Shown: positions 17,854 to 26,605 of the stretch, piece by piece
How positions within the stretch are numbered: the stretch's first letter is position 1
Layout of the letters: every line of letters begins with the position of its first letter
DNA from: Saprospiraceae bacterium
Lineage (GTDB): Bacteria > Bacteroidota > Bacteroidia > Chitinophagales > Saprospiraceae
Assembly: GCA_016715965.1 (NCBI GenBank)
Contig: JADJXG010000001.1
Span: 2,485,501 to 2,549,500, forward strand
DNA length: 64,000 nucleotides
Direction of reading: 5' to 3'
Program-made: the position numbers and the translations under genes
Notes under the pieces: model-generated
Told to the model about the DNA's origin: nothing
Databases searched by the model: none
What the model saw: only the letters and a program-made list of their open reading frames with translations

Positions 17854-19191
17854 ATGTTTGAAAGTCTAAATGAAAAACTCGAATTCGCCTTTAAGAATAT
17901 TAAGGGAGAAGGAAAGCTCACCGAACTCAATGTAGCAGAGTCCATTAAGGAGATCAGAAGAGCCTTGGTGGCCGCCGATGTCAACTATAAAATTGCCAAA
18001 GAATTTACAGACAAAGTAAAGGAGAAAGCCCTCGGCACCCAGAATGTCCTCAAAGCTGTCAAACCCGGGGAGTTGATGGTCAAAATCGTGCTGGACGAGC
18101 TGACCGAGTTGATGGGTGGACAGGCAGCGGGTTTGAATTTAAGTGATCATCCCGCAGTGATTTTGATATCCGGTTTGCAGGGATCTGGAAAAACCACCTT
18201 CTCCGGAAAACTGGCCCATTATCTCAAAACACAAAAGAACAAAAAAGTCCTCCTGACCGCCTGTGATGTTTACCGACCGGCAGCCATCGATCAGCTGACC
18301 GTCATTGCGGAACAGGTTGGTGTTGAAATTTTCAAAGATCTTGAGAGCAAGGATCCTGTTGCTATTTCTAAATCGGCCATTCAGTATGCGAAAGACCAAA
18401 AATTGGATGTAGTCATTGTGGATACCGCCGGACGTACCTCCATCGATGAAGAAATGATGGCTGAAATAGAGAATGTCAAAAATACCATCAAGCCTTCTGA
18501 GACAATCTTTGTGGTGGACTCCATGACAGGACAGGATGCAGTCAACGTCGCTGCCACTTTTCACGATCGGATTCAATATGATGGAGTTGTGCTCACCAAA
18601 ATGGACGGTGATACCCGGGGTGGTGCGGCCTTGTCCATTAAATACACGGTTGGCAAGCCCATCAAATTTGTTTCTTCCGGTGAGAAAATGGAGACGCTCG
18701 ATGTATTTTATCCGGATCGCATGGCGCAAAGGATACTGGGTATGGGCGACATTGTTTCCCTCGTCGAAAAAGCGCAAGCCAATTTTGACGAGAAAGAGGC
18801 AAAAAAGATGGAGAGCAAAATCAAACAGAACAAGTTTGATTTCAATGATTTCCTGGTCCAGTTGCAGCAGATTAAAAAAATGGGGGACATCAAATCCATT
18901 CTGGGAATGTTACCTGGAATCGGCAATGCAGTCAAAAATTTGGACATCGATGACAAAGCCTTTGGTAAAGTGGAATCAATCATTCAGTCGATGACCCCCA
19001 AGGAAAGAGCAAATCCTGAGTTGTTGAACATGTCTCGGAAGACCCGCATTGCCAAAGGATGCGGTAAGACCATTCACGAGGTCAATGCTTTTATCAAACA
19101 GTTTGAAGAAATGAAAAAAATGATGCATTTCATGAGTAAAGGCAACAACATGGCCAACATGATGAAACAGATGCAAAACATGCGCAGGTAA
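17854..19191 (+). CDS. ffh: Signal recognition particle protein Ffh
   Basis: The GTPase of the signal recognition particle, which with 4.5S RNA brings nascent membrane proteins to FtsY and the Sec translocon. The protein has the N domain (MFESLNEKLEFAFKNIKGEG start), the G domain with GLQGSGKTT, DTAGR and TKMDGDTRGGAAL, and a methionine-rich M domain ending in MKKMMHFMSKGNNMANMMK. Length (445 aa) is typical. A longer frame opens at 17743, but its extra residues are unrelated to Ffh and overlap the preceding gene; ATG 17854 gives the conserved N-terminus and follows a good promoter. yidC, another membrane insertion factor, is also in the window but far away. Confidence 0.97.
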   Translation: MFESLNEKLEFAFKNIKGEGKLTELNVAESIKEIRRALVAADVNYKIAKEFTDKVKEKALGTQNVLKAVKPGELMVKIVLDELTELMGGQAAGLNLSDHPAVILISGLQGSGKTTFSGKLAHYLKTQKNKKVLLTACDVYRPAAIDQLTVIAEQVGVEIFKDLESKDPVAISKSAIQYAKDQKLDVVIVDTAGRTSIDEEMMAEIENVKNTIKPSETIFVVDSMTGQDAVNVAATFHDRIQYDGVVLTKMDGDTRGGAALSIKYTVGKPIKFVSSGEKMETLDVFYPDRMAQRILGMGDIVSLVEKAQANFDEKEAKKMESKIKQNKFDFNDFLVQLQQIKKMGDIKSILGMLPGIGNAVKNLDIDDKAFGKVESIIQSMTPKERANPELLNMSRKTRIAKGCGKTIHEVNAFIKQFEEMKKMMHFMSKGNNMANMMKQMQNMRR

Positions 19192-19194
19192 TTG

Positions 19195-19219
19195 CGAAAA
19201 ATCTTCCGGGCGATTTTCG
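19195..19219 (+). terminator. Possible terminator after ffh
   Basis: A hairpin with arms CGAAAAATC and GATTTTCG (one bulged A, loop about TTCCGGGC) starts 3 nt after the ffh stop and is followed by a broken T-rich tract (TTCTATTTT). The tract is imperfect, so termination efficiency is doubtful. Confidence 0.4.
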
Positions 19220-19258
19220 TTCTATTTTGCTTAATTTTAGGCCATCAATGGTTTAATC

Positions 19259-22200
19259 ATGCAAAAGACAATTGTAGTTTTCTTCTTTTTATCATTTGGT
19301 TTTTCTAAAATGATTGCCCAGTTGCCAAAGGGTAGTCAGGCAATCGATATATCTGCCACGGACATCAACAACAACGGGTATAGTTTATTTGCATCCATGG
19401 CGGGAGGGAAGTCTGCCTGTCTCGATTTTATGGCCACCTGGTGCGGACCTTGCTGGTCTTTCCACGGGAGCCAAACATTGAAAAATGTCCATAACAATTT
19501 AGGGCATCTGACCACAGTAGTCATGATGGAGTCAGATTTTTCCACCAACACCAACTGTCTTTATGGTCCATCCGGTTGTACCGGCATAGGAACCCATGGT
19601 AACTGGGTCTCAGGAACGCCATACCCCATCATCAATTTGACTCCGAGCAACGGAGGATCTGCGGTCAATGATTACAATGTCAATTATTACCCGACCCTCT
19701 ACATTATATCGCCTGATTTTCGGGTTTGGGAAATCACCAACAGGTCCTACGCAGAATATTACAACTGGATCGTACACAGTTTTAGCTTGAATGTATCTGC
19801 ACAAGTCACCCATTCCACCTGTGGTGACAATGGACGCGTGGATTTAAATCCAACGGGGGGATATGGAACTTTAAAATACAAGTGGAGCAACGGTGCAACG
19901 ACAGAGGATCTGGTTGGAATTCCTGGAGGTGAATATGAGGTAACGGTCACGGATGCCAATGGATATTTTGAAACCTATGGCCCCTGGAATGTAGATGGCC
20001 CCGATCGCCGCGTCGATATCACCCATCAAACCATAAAGCACAATGACTGCTTTGGCTATCAGCAAGGTCTGATAACTGTTCAAGTTGCTTATGGCACACC
20101 GGGATACCAATTTCAGTGGAGCAACGGCAATCAAACAAACGAAATCGATCAATTGGCTGCTGGCAGCTATCTGCTCACGGTGACCGATGCGGTAGGTTGT
20201 ACGATGACCCGTCATTTTAACATCACACAGCCAGCAATTCTCAAAGCAAATATTACCACTTCTGGAGAAACCTGTGATCAAAAAAATGGATTTATTGGCG
20301 TTTCGGCACAAGGTGGTACAAAACCCTATTATTACGACATAGGCGGAGGTAAAAAAACCAGCGCAGTATTTGATAAATTAAAGGCCGGGGTTTATCAGCT
20401 TTCGCTGACGGATTCAAAACAATGCCTTTTTTCCGAAGAAATTTTCATCGATGGCACCCATCGCCCACTGGTAGAAGCTGGTGCAAATGCATCTCTTTTC
20501 TGTGGTAAAGACACGCTGTTCCTGGAAGGTATTGGCACGGAGACAGGTGCAGATCTGATCCATAGCTGGTCCACCAAAAATGGTCGGATCATTGGTGATA
20601 GCAATACCCTTCAAATAAGAGTCGTGAAGGAAGGAACGTATAGATTGTATGTAAAAAATTTGCTTACCGGCTGCGACAACAGCGATACCCTCAAAGTAAC
20701 AGATCACAGGTCATTTCCTGATCTGCTGGTACCAAATGACACCCTGATCAATTGCTATCATCCTGAAATTGCCCTATTGGGTCAAACTAAAACCAAATCG
20801 GCGAAATATTTTTGGACGAAAACCGATACGAGTTTCCTGGATACGTCTGCAACGATTTTGGCCGCTGCGAAGGGATCTTATGTGTTCAATGTTTTGGATA
20901 CTTTGAACAATTGTTTGAAGAAAGACACTGTGATTGTTGGTGAAGACTTAATACCTCCGCTTATCAGACTGGAATCCGGACTTTTGAATTGCATCCAAAA
21001 GGAGCTAGAGCTGAAGGCAGAATTGAGTGCTGCAGGATTAAATCCTGAAATTCAATGGTCCACTTTGGATGGTAGAATTCTGAGTGGAGAAAATAGCCCC
21101 ATCGTTCGCATCGATTTACCCGGAAAATATGAACTTATCGTCCTTAATACCGACAATGGATGTAAGACCTTGATCGAAACCACCATTCTGGAAGACAAAG
21201 AATTGCCTAAAATTGAATTTGGCGTATGGCCGGAAGATTTGAGTTGCTTGAAAACGGAACTTCGGATTGGGAAAGAACAACCAGATCCTGAATTGAATTA
21301 TAGCTGGAGTAGCCATACAGGACAAATTATTTCTGACAAAACTTCTCATGAAATAGTTATAAACAAGGCAGGAATTTACAAACTTCATTACAGTGGTAAA
21401 GCCAATGGTTGTGAAGATTCAGCCAGCATTGAAATTTTTGAGCAAACCAAATTGAGCCCTTCTTTTGATTATCGGGTTTCCGGGTTTGAGGTGGAATTTG
21501 CAGACAAATCAAGCGGACGACCCATCACCTGGCATTGGTCTATGGGAGATGGGCAAAGTTATAGAGTGAGCGATCCTGTTCACAAATTTGCAGAGCTTAA
21601 AGCATACGAAGTTTGTCTTGAAGTGGGCAATGAATGTGGTTTTGCAAGTCTTTGCCAATTAATCGATTTGGGCAACAGCGGAAATCAATTGGCCTTTGCC
21701 TCCTGGGAGATAGACCATGTCCAATGCTTTGGTGGGGTCGATGGCCACATTAAACTGCAGGTCATGGGAGGACTGCCTCCTTATTTTGTGCGTTGGGAGC
21801 ATGGAAGTACTGAAATGGAATTGTTTGGTCTCAGTGCTGGAGAATATTCGGTGGAAATATACGATCGGATTGGTTCGGTAATAAAACGAACTTTTACAAT
21901 TCAACAAGCACCAGAATTGGATCTGAATCATCTTGAAATCATTCACATCAGGGGAAATGACAAGGGAGCCATTCAGCTGCAAGCGGAGGGTGGGGTTCCG
22001 CCCTATCAATTCAATTGGTCCAATGGAGAGATTACCAAAGACATAGCCCAGCTTGAAGCTGGTGAATACCATTTGACCATTACAGATGCGGTGGGTTGTA
22101 GCAAGATTTTTGGTCCATTTATGATATCAGATCTTTCATCCGTAAGTGGAATTGTAGAGGAACATATAGATATTTATCCGCAACCCGCCAATGAGCTTAT

Positions 22201-22408
22201 TTGGATCAGCCTCGGTGAAGAGTTTGAAGTTCCACTCAGAGTTGATTTGTACAATTCTCATGGAAAATGGATAAAAACGGAATGGTTTTACCAACAGGGT
22301 TTACAAAAACTGGATTTATTTGAGTTTCCGACAGGAGTTTACCTTTTACATTTGAAAGATTATTCCGGTAAATCTTTGCGCAAGCAGCTGATTGTCCTCA
22401 GAAATTAA
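19259..22408 (+). CDS. Secreted multidomain protein: redoxin-like domain, SprB and PKD repeats, T9SS sorting tail
   Basis: A signal peptide (KTIVVFFFLSFGFSKMIAQ) is followed by a thioredoxin-fold domain with the CxxC motif WCGPCW near residue 62. SprB-type repeats follow around residues 180-330 (recurring GGYGTLKYKWSNGATTEDL and YEVTVTDANG patterns) and again around 820-960; a PKD-like domain (WHWSMGDGQS) is near 760. The last 80 or so residues (IDIYPQPANELIWISL, then GVYLLHLKDYSGKSLRKQL) form a type A T9SS C-terminal sorting domain. The protein should cross the outer membrane by T9SS and be attached to the cell surface. A redox domain joined to adhesin-like repeats is unusual; whether it is an active thiol oxidoreductase is unknown. 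Its gene stands alone between ffh and another secreted protein. Confidence 0.83.
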   Translation: MQKTIVVFFFLSFGFSKMIAQLPKGSQAIDISATDINNNGYSLFASMAGGKSACLDFMATWCGPCWSFHGSQTLKNVHNNLGHLTTVVMMESDFSTNTNCLYGPSGCTGIGTHGNWVSGTPYPIINLTPSNGGSAVNDYNVNYYPTLYIISPDFRVWEITNRSYAEYYNWIVHSFSLNVSAQVTHSTCGDNGRVDLNPTGGYGTLKYKWSNGATTEDLVGIPGGEYEVTVTDANGYFETYGPWNVDGPDRRVDITHQTIKHNDCFGYQQGLITVQVAYGTPGYQFQWSNGNQTNEIDQLAAGSYLLTVTDAVGCTMTRHFNITQPAILKANITTSGETCDQKNGFIGVSAQGGTKPYYYDIGGGKKTSAVFDKLKAGVYQLSLTDSKQCLFSEEIFIDGTHRPLVEAGANASLFCGKDTLFLEGIGTETGADLIHSWSTKNGRIIGDSNTLQIRVVKEGTYRLYVKNLLTGCDNSDTLKVTDHRSFPDLLVPNDTLINCYHPEIALLGQTKTKSAKYFWTKTDTSFLDTSATILAAAKGSYVFNVLDTLNNCLKKDTVIVGEDLIPPLIRLESGLLNCIQKELELKAELSAAGLNPEIQWSTLDGRILSGENSPIVRIDLPGKYELIVLNTDNGCKTLIETTILEDKELPKIEFGVWPEDLSCLKTELRIGKEQPDPELNYSWSSHTGQIISDKTSHEIVINKAGIYKLHYSGKANGCEDSASIEIFEQTKLSPSFDYRVSGFEVEFADKSSGRPITWHWSMGDGQSYRVSDPVHKFAELKAYEVCLEVGNECGFASLCQLIDLGNSGNQLAFASWEIDHVQCFGGVDGHIKLQVMGGLPPYFVRWEHGSTEMELFGLSAGEYSVEIYDRIGSVIKRTFTIQQAPELDLNHLEIIHIRGNDKGAIQLQAEGGVPPYQFNWSNGEITKDIAQLEAGEYHLTITDAVGCSKIFGPFMISDLSSVSGIVEEHIDIYPQPANELIWISLGEEFEVPLRVDLYNSHGKWIKTEWFYQQGLQKLDLFEFPTGVYLLHLKDYSGKSLRKQLIVLRN

Positions 22409-22543
22409 GAACCCAACCATAAGTTTCACCTGCCACATTCCTGAGGGACATTCTCCATCTGACAAAAAGACTTTGACTTTTTCAGATTGCTTTTGTACAA
22501 TGCGCTATATTTACAGCCGCAATACACCAAAACTTATCAAAGA

Positions 22544-24316
22544 ATGAAACTCCTCATTTCAATTGCTTTAAGCATCAGTTGTTCAATTCCACTTTTCGCG
22601 GATTTTAAATTGGTTTGTCCTCCCGATATAACCATAAGTTGTACAGAAGATTACAGCAATTTGGACCGATATGGAGAGGCTTATACAGAAGAGAATGGTC
22701 ATATCAAATGGCAGCACGATTGTAAAATTGTGTACAACATTGATGAATGCGGTGTCGGCACCATTATGCGTACCTGGGGGGTAATGAACCCGGAAACTTT
22801 TCTTTGGGAGACTTGCTCGCAATGGATCACTTTGAGCAATGCAAATGCATTTGGTTATCGGGATATTAGTTTTCCACCATCTATTACAATTGAAAGTTGC
22901 AATCCCGCAGATAGTCTGAAGCGTTTGCCCAGGCCGTATGATCGACCCAGCTGGAGGACCAATAAGTGTGCAAAACCCATGCTTAATTACAGCGATCAGG
23001 TGTATAAAATTTCAGATGGATGCGTCAAAATCGAACGGACCTGGAAGATTTTGGATTGGTGTGTGTATGATCCGTTCACCAATCCCGGCCGGGGTATTTT
23101 TACCGGAACACAAATCATCAAACTAATTACTAAGGACAATCAGGCAAGCATTGTATGTCTCAAGGATACCCTTGTTTTGGCTGAAAAGGAATGCAATGGG
23201 GCAGAGGTGATTTTACCCACTGCTGTTGTAAATTCTTCATGTAACATGCCCTATACCATCAAAAACACATCACCTTATGCCAAAGATTCCCTGGGCAATG
23301 CCAGCGGATTTTATCCGATTGGCACCACCAGGTTTTACATCATCGCAGAATACGGATGCGGATCTGTGCTTAAATGTGAAGTTTCGGTCACAGTCCAAAG
23401 TAAAATTCAACCCACCCCCTATTGTTTAACCGGAGTGATTGTTGATCTTATGCCCATAGACGATGATCTGGATGGCACCGCGGATAGAGGTATGGCAGAA
23501 ATTTGGGCTTCCGACCTTGATAAAGGAAGTTTTCACAAATGTCCTGGCCAGAAATTGAGATTTTCATTTTCGAAGGATCCTTCTGAGACCCATAAAATTT
23601 TTACCTGCGATGAATTGGGTGACAATGAAGTAGAAATCTGGGTGACCGATTCACTGGGCAATCAGGATTTTTGCAAAACAGTTGTCACCATTCAAAACAA
23701 CACAGGTATCCCGGATTGTAAAGGGAAAAATATTGTGGTTGAAAAATCTGATTTTACCCTTGCCCTGAAAGACGCTCAAACAGGAAAAATGATTCAGTCC
23801 TTTAAAATCCAGTTGGAAAATCAAAATGACCATCAAATGTTTTCATCCAAAACCAATCACAAAGGCGAATACTTTTTTCAACAACTTGAAAAGGGACAGA
23901 ATTATAGGACCCATGTTGAAGTGAAAATAAATGATCGGAAAAACATAGACCAGTTTGATTTGATGCGTTTAAAAGACCTGGTCCTCGGCCGTGCCACCGA
24001 AATAAATCCCTACAAATTGCTGGCTGCAGACATGAATGCAGATGGACAATTGACCCATCATGATGTTCAACTATTGGAAGATCTCCTGAATTCAAAAATT
24101 CAACATTCTGAATTGCCCCAGCCCTATGTGATGGTACCAGAATCCCATCAGTTTGGATCGGCTGACAAAGTCTTGGCTGAATATGCTTCTATGAAATCAA
24201 CCATAATCAGTATGGGGGATCAGTCAAAAGAAGTTTTGTTGGTCATTAAAACAGGCGATCTGAATTCCTTTGGCGCCAGTCGCAGGAAATCAAAAGTTAT
24301 CGCACCTGCGGAATAA
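22544..24316 (+). CDS. Secreted repeat protein with dockerin-like segment, no T9SS tail
   Basis: The protein has a signal peptide (KLLISIALSISCSIPLFAD) and an ectodomain rich in Cys and Trp that begins LVCPPDITISCTEDYSN. It is clearly paralogous to the product of 37148-39388: shared landmarks include the NDISCxxD-like start, KIERTWKILDWCVYDPF, YPIGTTRFYIIAEYGCG, PTPYCLTGVIVDLMP and DLDKGSFHKCPGQ. A dockerin-like calcium-binding stretch (LLAADMNADGQLTHHDV) occurs near residue 500. Unlike the paralogue it stops soon after the KTGDLN motif and has no C-terminal sorting domain. A longer frame opens at 22487, but ATG 22544 directly precedes the signal peptide. Function unknown; an extracellular or periplasmic structural role is likely. 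Confidence 0.75.
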   Translation: MKLLISIALSISCSIPLFADFKLVCPPDITISCTEDYSNLDRYGEAYTEENGHIKWQHDCKIVYNIDECGVGTIMRTWGVMNPETFLWETCSQWITLSNANAFGYRDISFPPSITIESCNPADSLKRLPRPYDRPSWRTNKCAKPMLNYSDQVYKISDGCVKIERTWKILDWCVYDPFTNPGRGIFTGTQIIKLITKDNQASIVCLKDTLVLAEKECNGAEVILPTAVVNSSCNMPYTIKNTSPYAKDSLGNASGFYPIGTTRFYIIAEYGCGSVLKCEVSVTVQSKIQPTPYCLTGVIVDLMPIDDDLDGTADRGMAEIWASDLDKGSFHKCPGQKLRFSFSKDPSETHKIFTCDELGDNEVEIWVTDSLGNQDFCKTVVTIQNNTGIPDCKGKNIVVEKSDFTLALKDAQTGKMIQSFKIQLENQNDHQMFSSKTNHKGEYFFQQLEKGQNYRTHVEVKINDRKNIDQFDLMRLKDLVLGRATEINPYKLLAADMNADGQLTHHDVQLLEDLLNSKIQHSELPQPYVMVPESHQFGSADKVLAEYASMKSTIISMGDQSKEVLLVIKTGDLNSFGASRRKSKVIAPAE

Positions 24317-24325
24317 TGATGAATA

Positions 24326-25450
24326 CTACTTTTCCTGTCGTCTAAATTCCTGCACAATCATTCCATTTCGGATTCTGGGCTCAAACCAGGTGCTCTTGGG
24401 TGGTAAAATTCTGGCGTGATCAGCCGTTTTTTTAAATTCATCGTGGTGAATCGGGTAAAACATAAAGCCCACCAGTTGATTGCTTTGCTCTGTGTGTTTT
24501 AAAACAGATCTCAATCCTTTTACACCTTCCACATATTTTATTCTGGGGTCTCTTCGCACATCATGGATACCCAGACATTCTTTCAAAATCAAGTCATTAA
24601 AAAGATCGACATCAAAGGCAAGCTGGTTTTTTTCTGCAATATTCCGAATGTGCTCAGGATGCCATCTAAACTGGTAAATTTGTTTTCCCAATACAATGAG
24701 TAACTCAAACTTTGACACAGGAGAGCTGATATTTTCTGTCAAATCGAATGAGCCGTATGCCTGCAATTTGTTCAATAAGTCCATTTGAAATAGATCCTGA
24801 CCCACATCCACGATTCTGTTGTAAGACATAATGCTCAGTTCATCAAAATCAAACCAGGCACTCAGGATAAAATTCAGACCACGTTCGACCAATTTTGGTC
24901 TGGCTTCTAAAACATCACTCATGGCGGCCATGCGATGATGACCGTCTGCTATATATGCAGAACTTACCTTTTCTGCAAACAGTCCTGTCAGCCTTTTTTC
25001 AATTGTAGAATCAGAAATTCTATAAAATTCGTGGGTCTGCTGTCCCTTGGTAAAATGAAATCGATAGATCAGTTGATCCTCTCTGATGGTTTGATGAATC
25101 AATTGATGGATTTCTACCACAGGAGAATAAGTGATTAGCACGGGTTTGATGATGGCTTCCCTTTCCAGGGTAAGTGCGATCATCAATTCTTCTTGTGTGA
25201 TGAGCGTATTTTCATGTTTTTTGATACTCCCGGTCAGGTATTCTTCGATGTTGACACCGGCAAGAATGCCATGATAATTTCTATCCACTGTGCAAATGCG
25301 ATAGACAATAAGACCCGGATCTTCTTGAGGGATGAAGAACGCCTTTTTGTGGTATTGTGGATAGGATTCTTTTAACTTGCTAAAAAATGTTTCTCCGTCA
25401 ATAATTTTGGCAAAGTCAGGAACAGCATAATAAATTGGGCGAATTTCCAA
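24326..25450 (-). CDS. DUF1015 family protein
   Basis: A 374-residue protein of the DUF1015 family, recognised by the IADGHHRMAAM motif near residue 167, preceded by LIYRFHF and followed by an NFILSAWFDFDEL stretch. The family is widespread, often near serine or glycine metabolism genes, but its reaction is not established. Here it lies 48 nt downstream of gcvT on the same strand, in keeping with a link to one-carbon or amino acid metabolism. The start codon appears to be TTG (25450), giving the N-terminus MEIRPIYYAVPDF; no in-frame ATG is near. Confidence 0.8.
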   Translation of the reverse strand: MEIRPIYYAVPDFAKIIDGETFFSKLKESYPQYHKKAFFIPQEDPGLIVYRICTVDRNYHGILAGVNIEEYLTGSIKKHENTLITQEELMIALTLEREAIIKPVLITYSPVVEIHQLIHQTIREDQLIYRFHFTKGQQTHEFYRISDSTIEKRLTGLFAEKVSSAYIADGHHRMAAMSDVLEARPKLVERGLNFILSAWFDFDELSIMSYNRIVDVGQDLFQMDLLNKLQAYGSFDLTENISSPVSKFELLIVLGKQIYQFRWHPEHIRNIAEKNQLAFDVDLFNDLILKECLGIHDVRRDPRIKYVEGVKGLRSVLKHTEQSNQLVGFMFYPIHHDEFKKTADHARILPPKSTWFEPRIRNGMIVQEFRRQEK

Positions 25451-25498
25451 CTGTTAAAATGGATCTAGCTTGGTTTAAAATATATTCATTGGGTGCAT

Positions 25499-26605
25499 TT
25501 ATCCTTTGTAAAAAGGTAATCCCACGACTTTGGCTTTAAGGTTTTTAGAACCCATATTGACCAGAATTTCCGTTTCAAGTTTGGACATACTGATGGGTAA
25601 ATAGGCCAAACCGATCGATGCATTCAATGAAGGAGAAAATGTGCCACTGGTCACTACACCAATTTCTTTTTCAGACAGATCAAGTACTTTGTACCCGTGC
25701 CTGGGCACTCTGCGGTCCTCCAGCCAAATGCCACAAAGTTTTTTATTCAGGCCGTTTTTCTTCTGATTGACTAAAAATTCCTTTCCGTTAAAATCTGCTT
25801 TCTGGAGTTTGGTGATCCAACCAAGACCGGCTTCCAATGGACTCGTATCATCGTCAATGTCATTTCCGTACAAACAAAATCCCATCTCAAGTCTCAGGGT
25901 ATCTCGTGCACCAAGCCCCACCGGCAACAAACCTTTTGGATGTAGATCCTTCAAAAGGAGATCCCAAATAAATGCGGTATTTTCATTTTCCAGATACAGT
26001 TCAAATCCCCCTGCACCGGTGTATCCTGTGGCAGATATGATTACATTGTCAATACCACCAAATTTTCCTTTCCTAAATTGATAGTATGGGATACTTTTTA
26101 GATCGATATCGGTATAATCTTGTAACAATTCTGCCACTTTAGGACCTTGAATGGCCAGCAGTCCGGTTTTATCCGAAATATCGATCAATCTTGTGTCAAA
26201 AGTATTAAAAGATGAAATCCAATCCCAATCCTTTTGGATATTGGACGCATTGACCACCAGCATAAAAGCTTGTTCACCTTCTGCACACTGATCATCAAAT
26301 AGCCGGTACACCAATAAATCATCCACAATCCCACCATCAGGTCTAGGAAGACAGGAATATTGGGCTTCACCGGGATTCAGTTTGGAAGCATCGTTGGAGC
26401 TTACCTTTTGTACCAGATCAAGCGCCTGCTTTCCTTTTACGATAAATTCACCCATGTGCGATACATCGAAAATGCCTGCAAAATTTCTGACAGCTTCGTG
26501 CTCTTCCTTTATTCCGGTATATGAAATGGGCATATGATAACCTGCGAATTCAGCCATCTTGGCTCCGAGGGCTATGTGTCGTTCTGTTAAAGCGGTTTCT
26601 TTCAT
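25499..26605 (-). CDS. gcvT: Aminomethyltransferase (glycine cleavage system T protein)
   Basis: Transfers the aminomethyl carbon of glycine from the H protein to tetrahydrofolate with release of ammonia. At 368 residues with the sequence landmarks of GcvT: an N-terminal KMAEFAGYHMPISYTGIKEE, FDVSHMGEF near residue 47, GLLAIQGPKV near 148, SATGYTGAGGFELYL near 190 and LEAGLGWITKLQK near 265. The other glycine cleavage genes (gcvH, gcvP) are not in the window. The ATG overlaps the stop of the upstream HEAT-cyclophilin gene by 4 nt, so the two are probably co-transcribed. Confidence 0.95.
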   Translation of the reverse strand: MKETALTERHIALGAKMAEFAGYHMPISYTGIKEEHEAVRNFAGIFDVSHMGEFIVKGKQALDLVQKVSSNDASKLNPGEAQYSCLPRPDGGIVDDLLVYRLFDDQCAEGEQAFMLVVNASNIQKDWDWISSFNTFDTRLIDISDKTGLLAIQGPKVAELLQDYTDIDLKSIPYYQFRKGKFGGIDNVIISATGYTGAGGFELYLENENTAFIWDLLLKDLHPKGLLPVGLGARDTLRLEMGFCLYGNDIDDDTSPLEAGLGWITKLQKADFNGKEFLVNQKKNGLNKKLCGIWLEDRRVPRHGYKVLDLSEKEIGVVTSGTFSPSLNASIGLAYLPISMSKLETEILVNMGSKNLKAKVVGLPFYKG

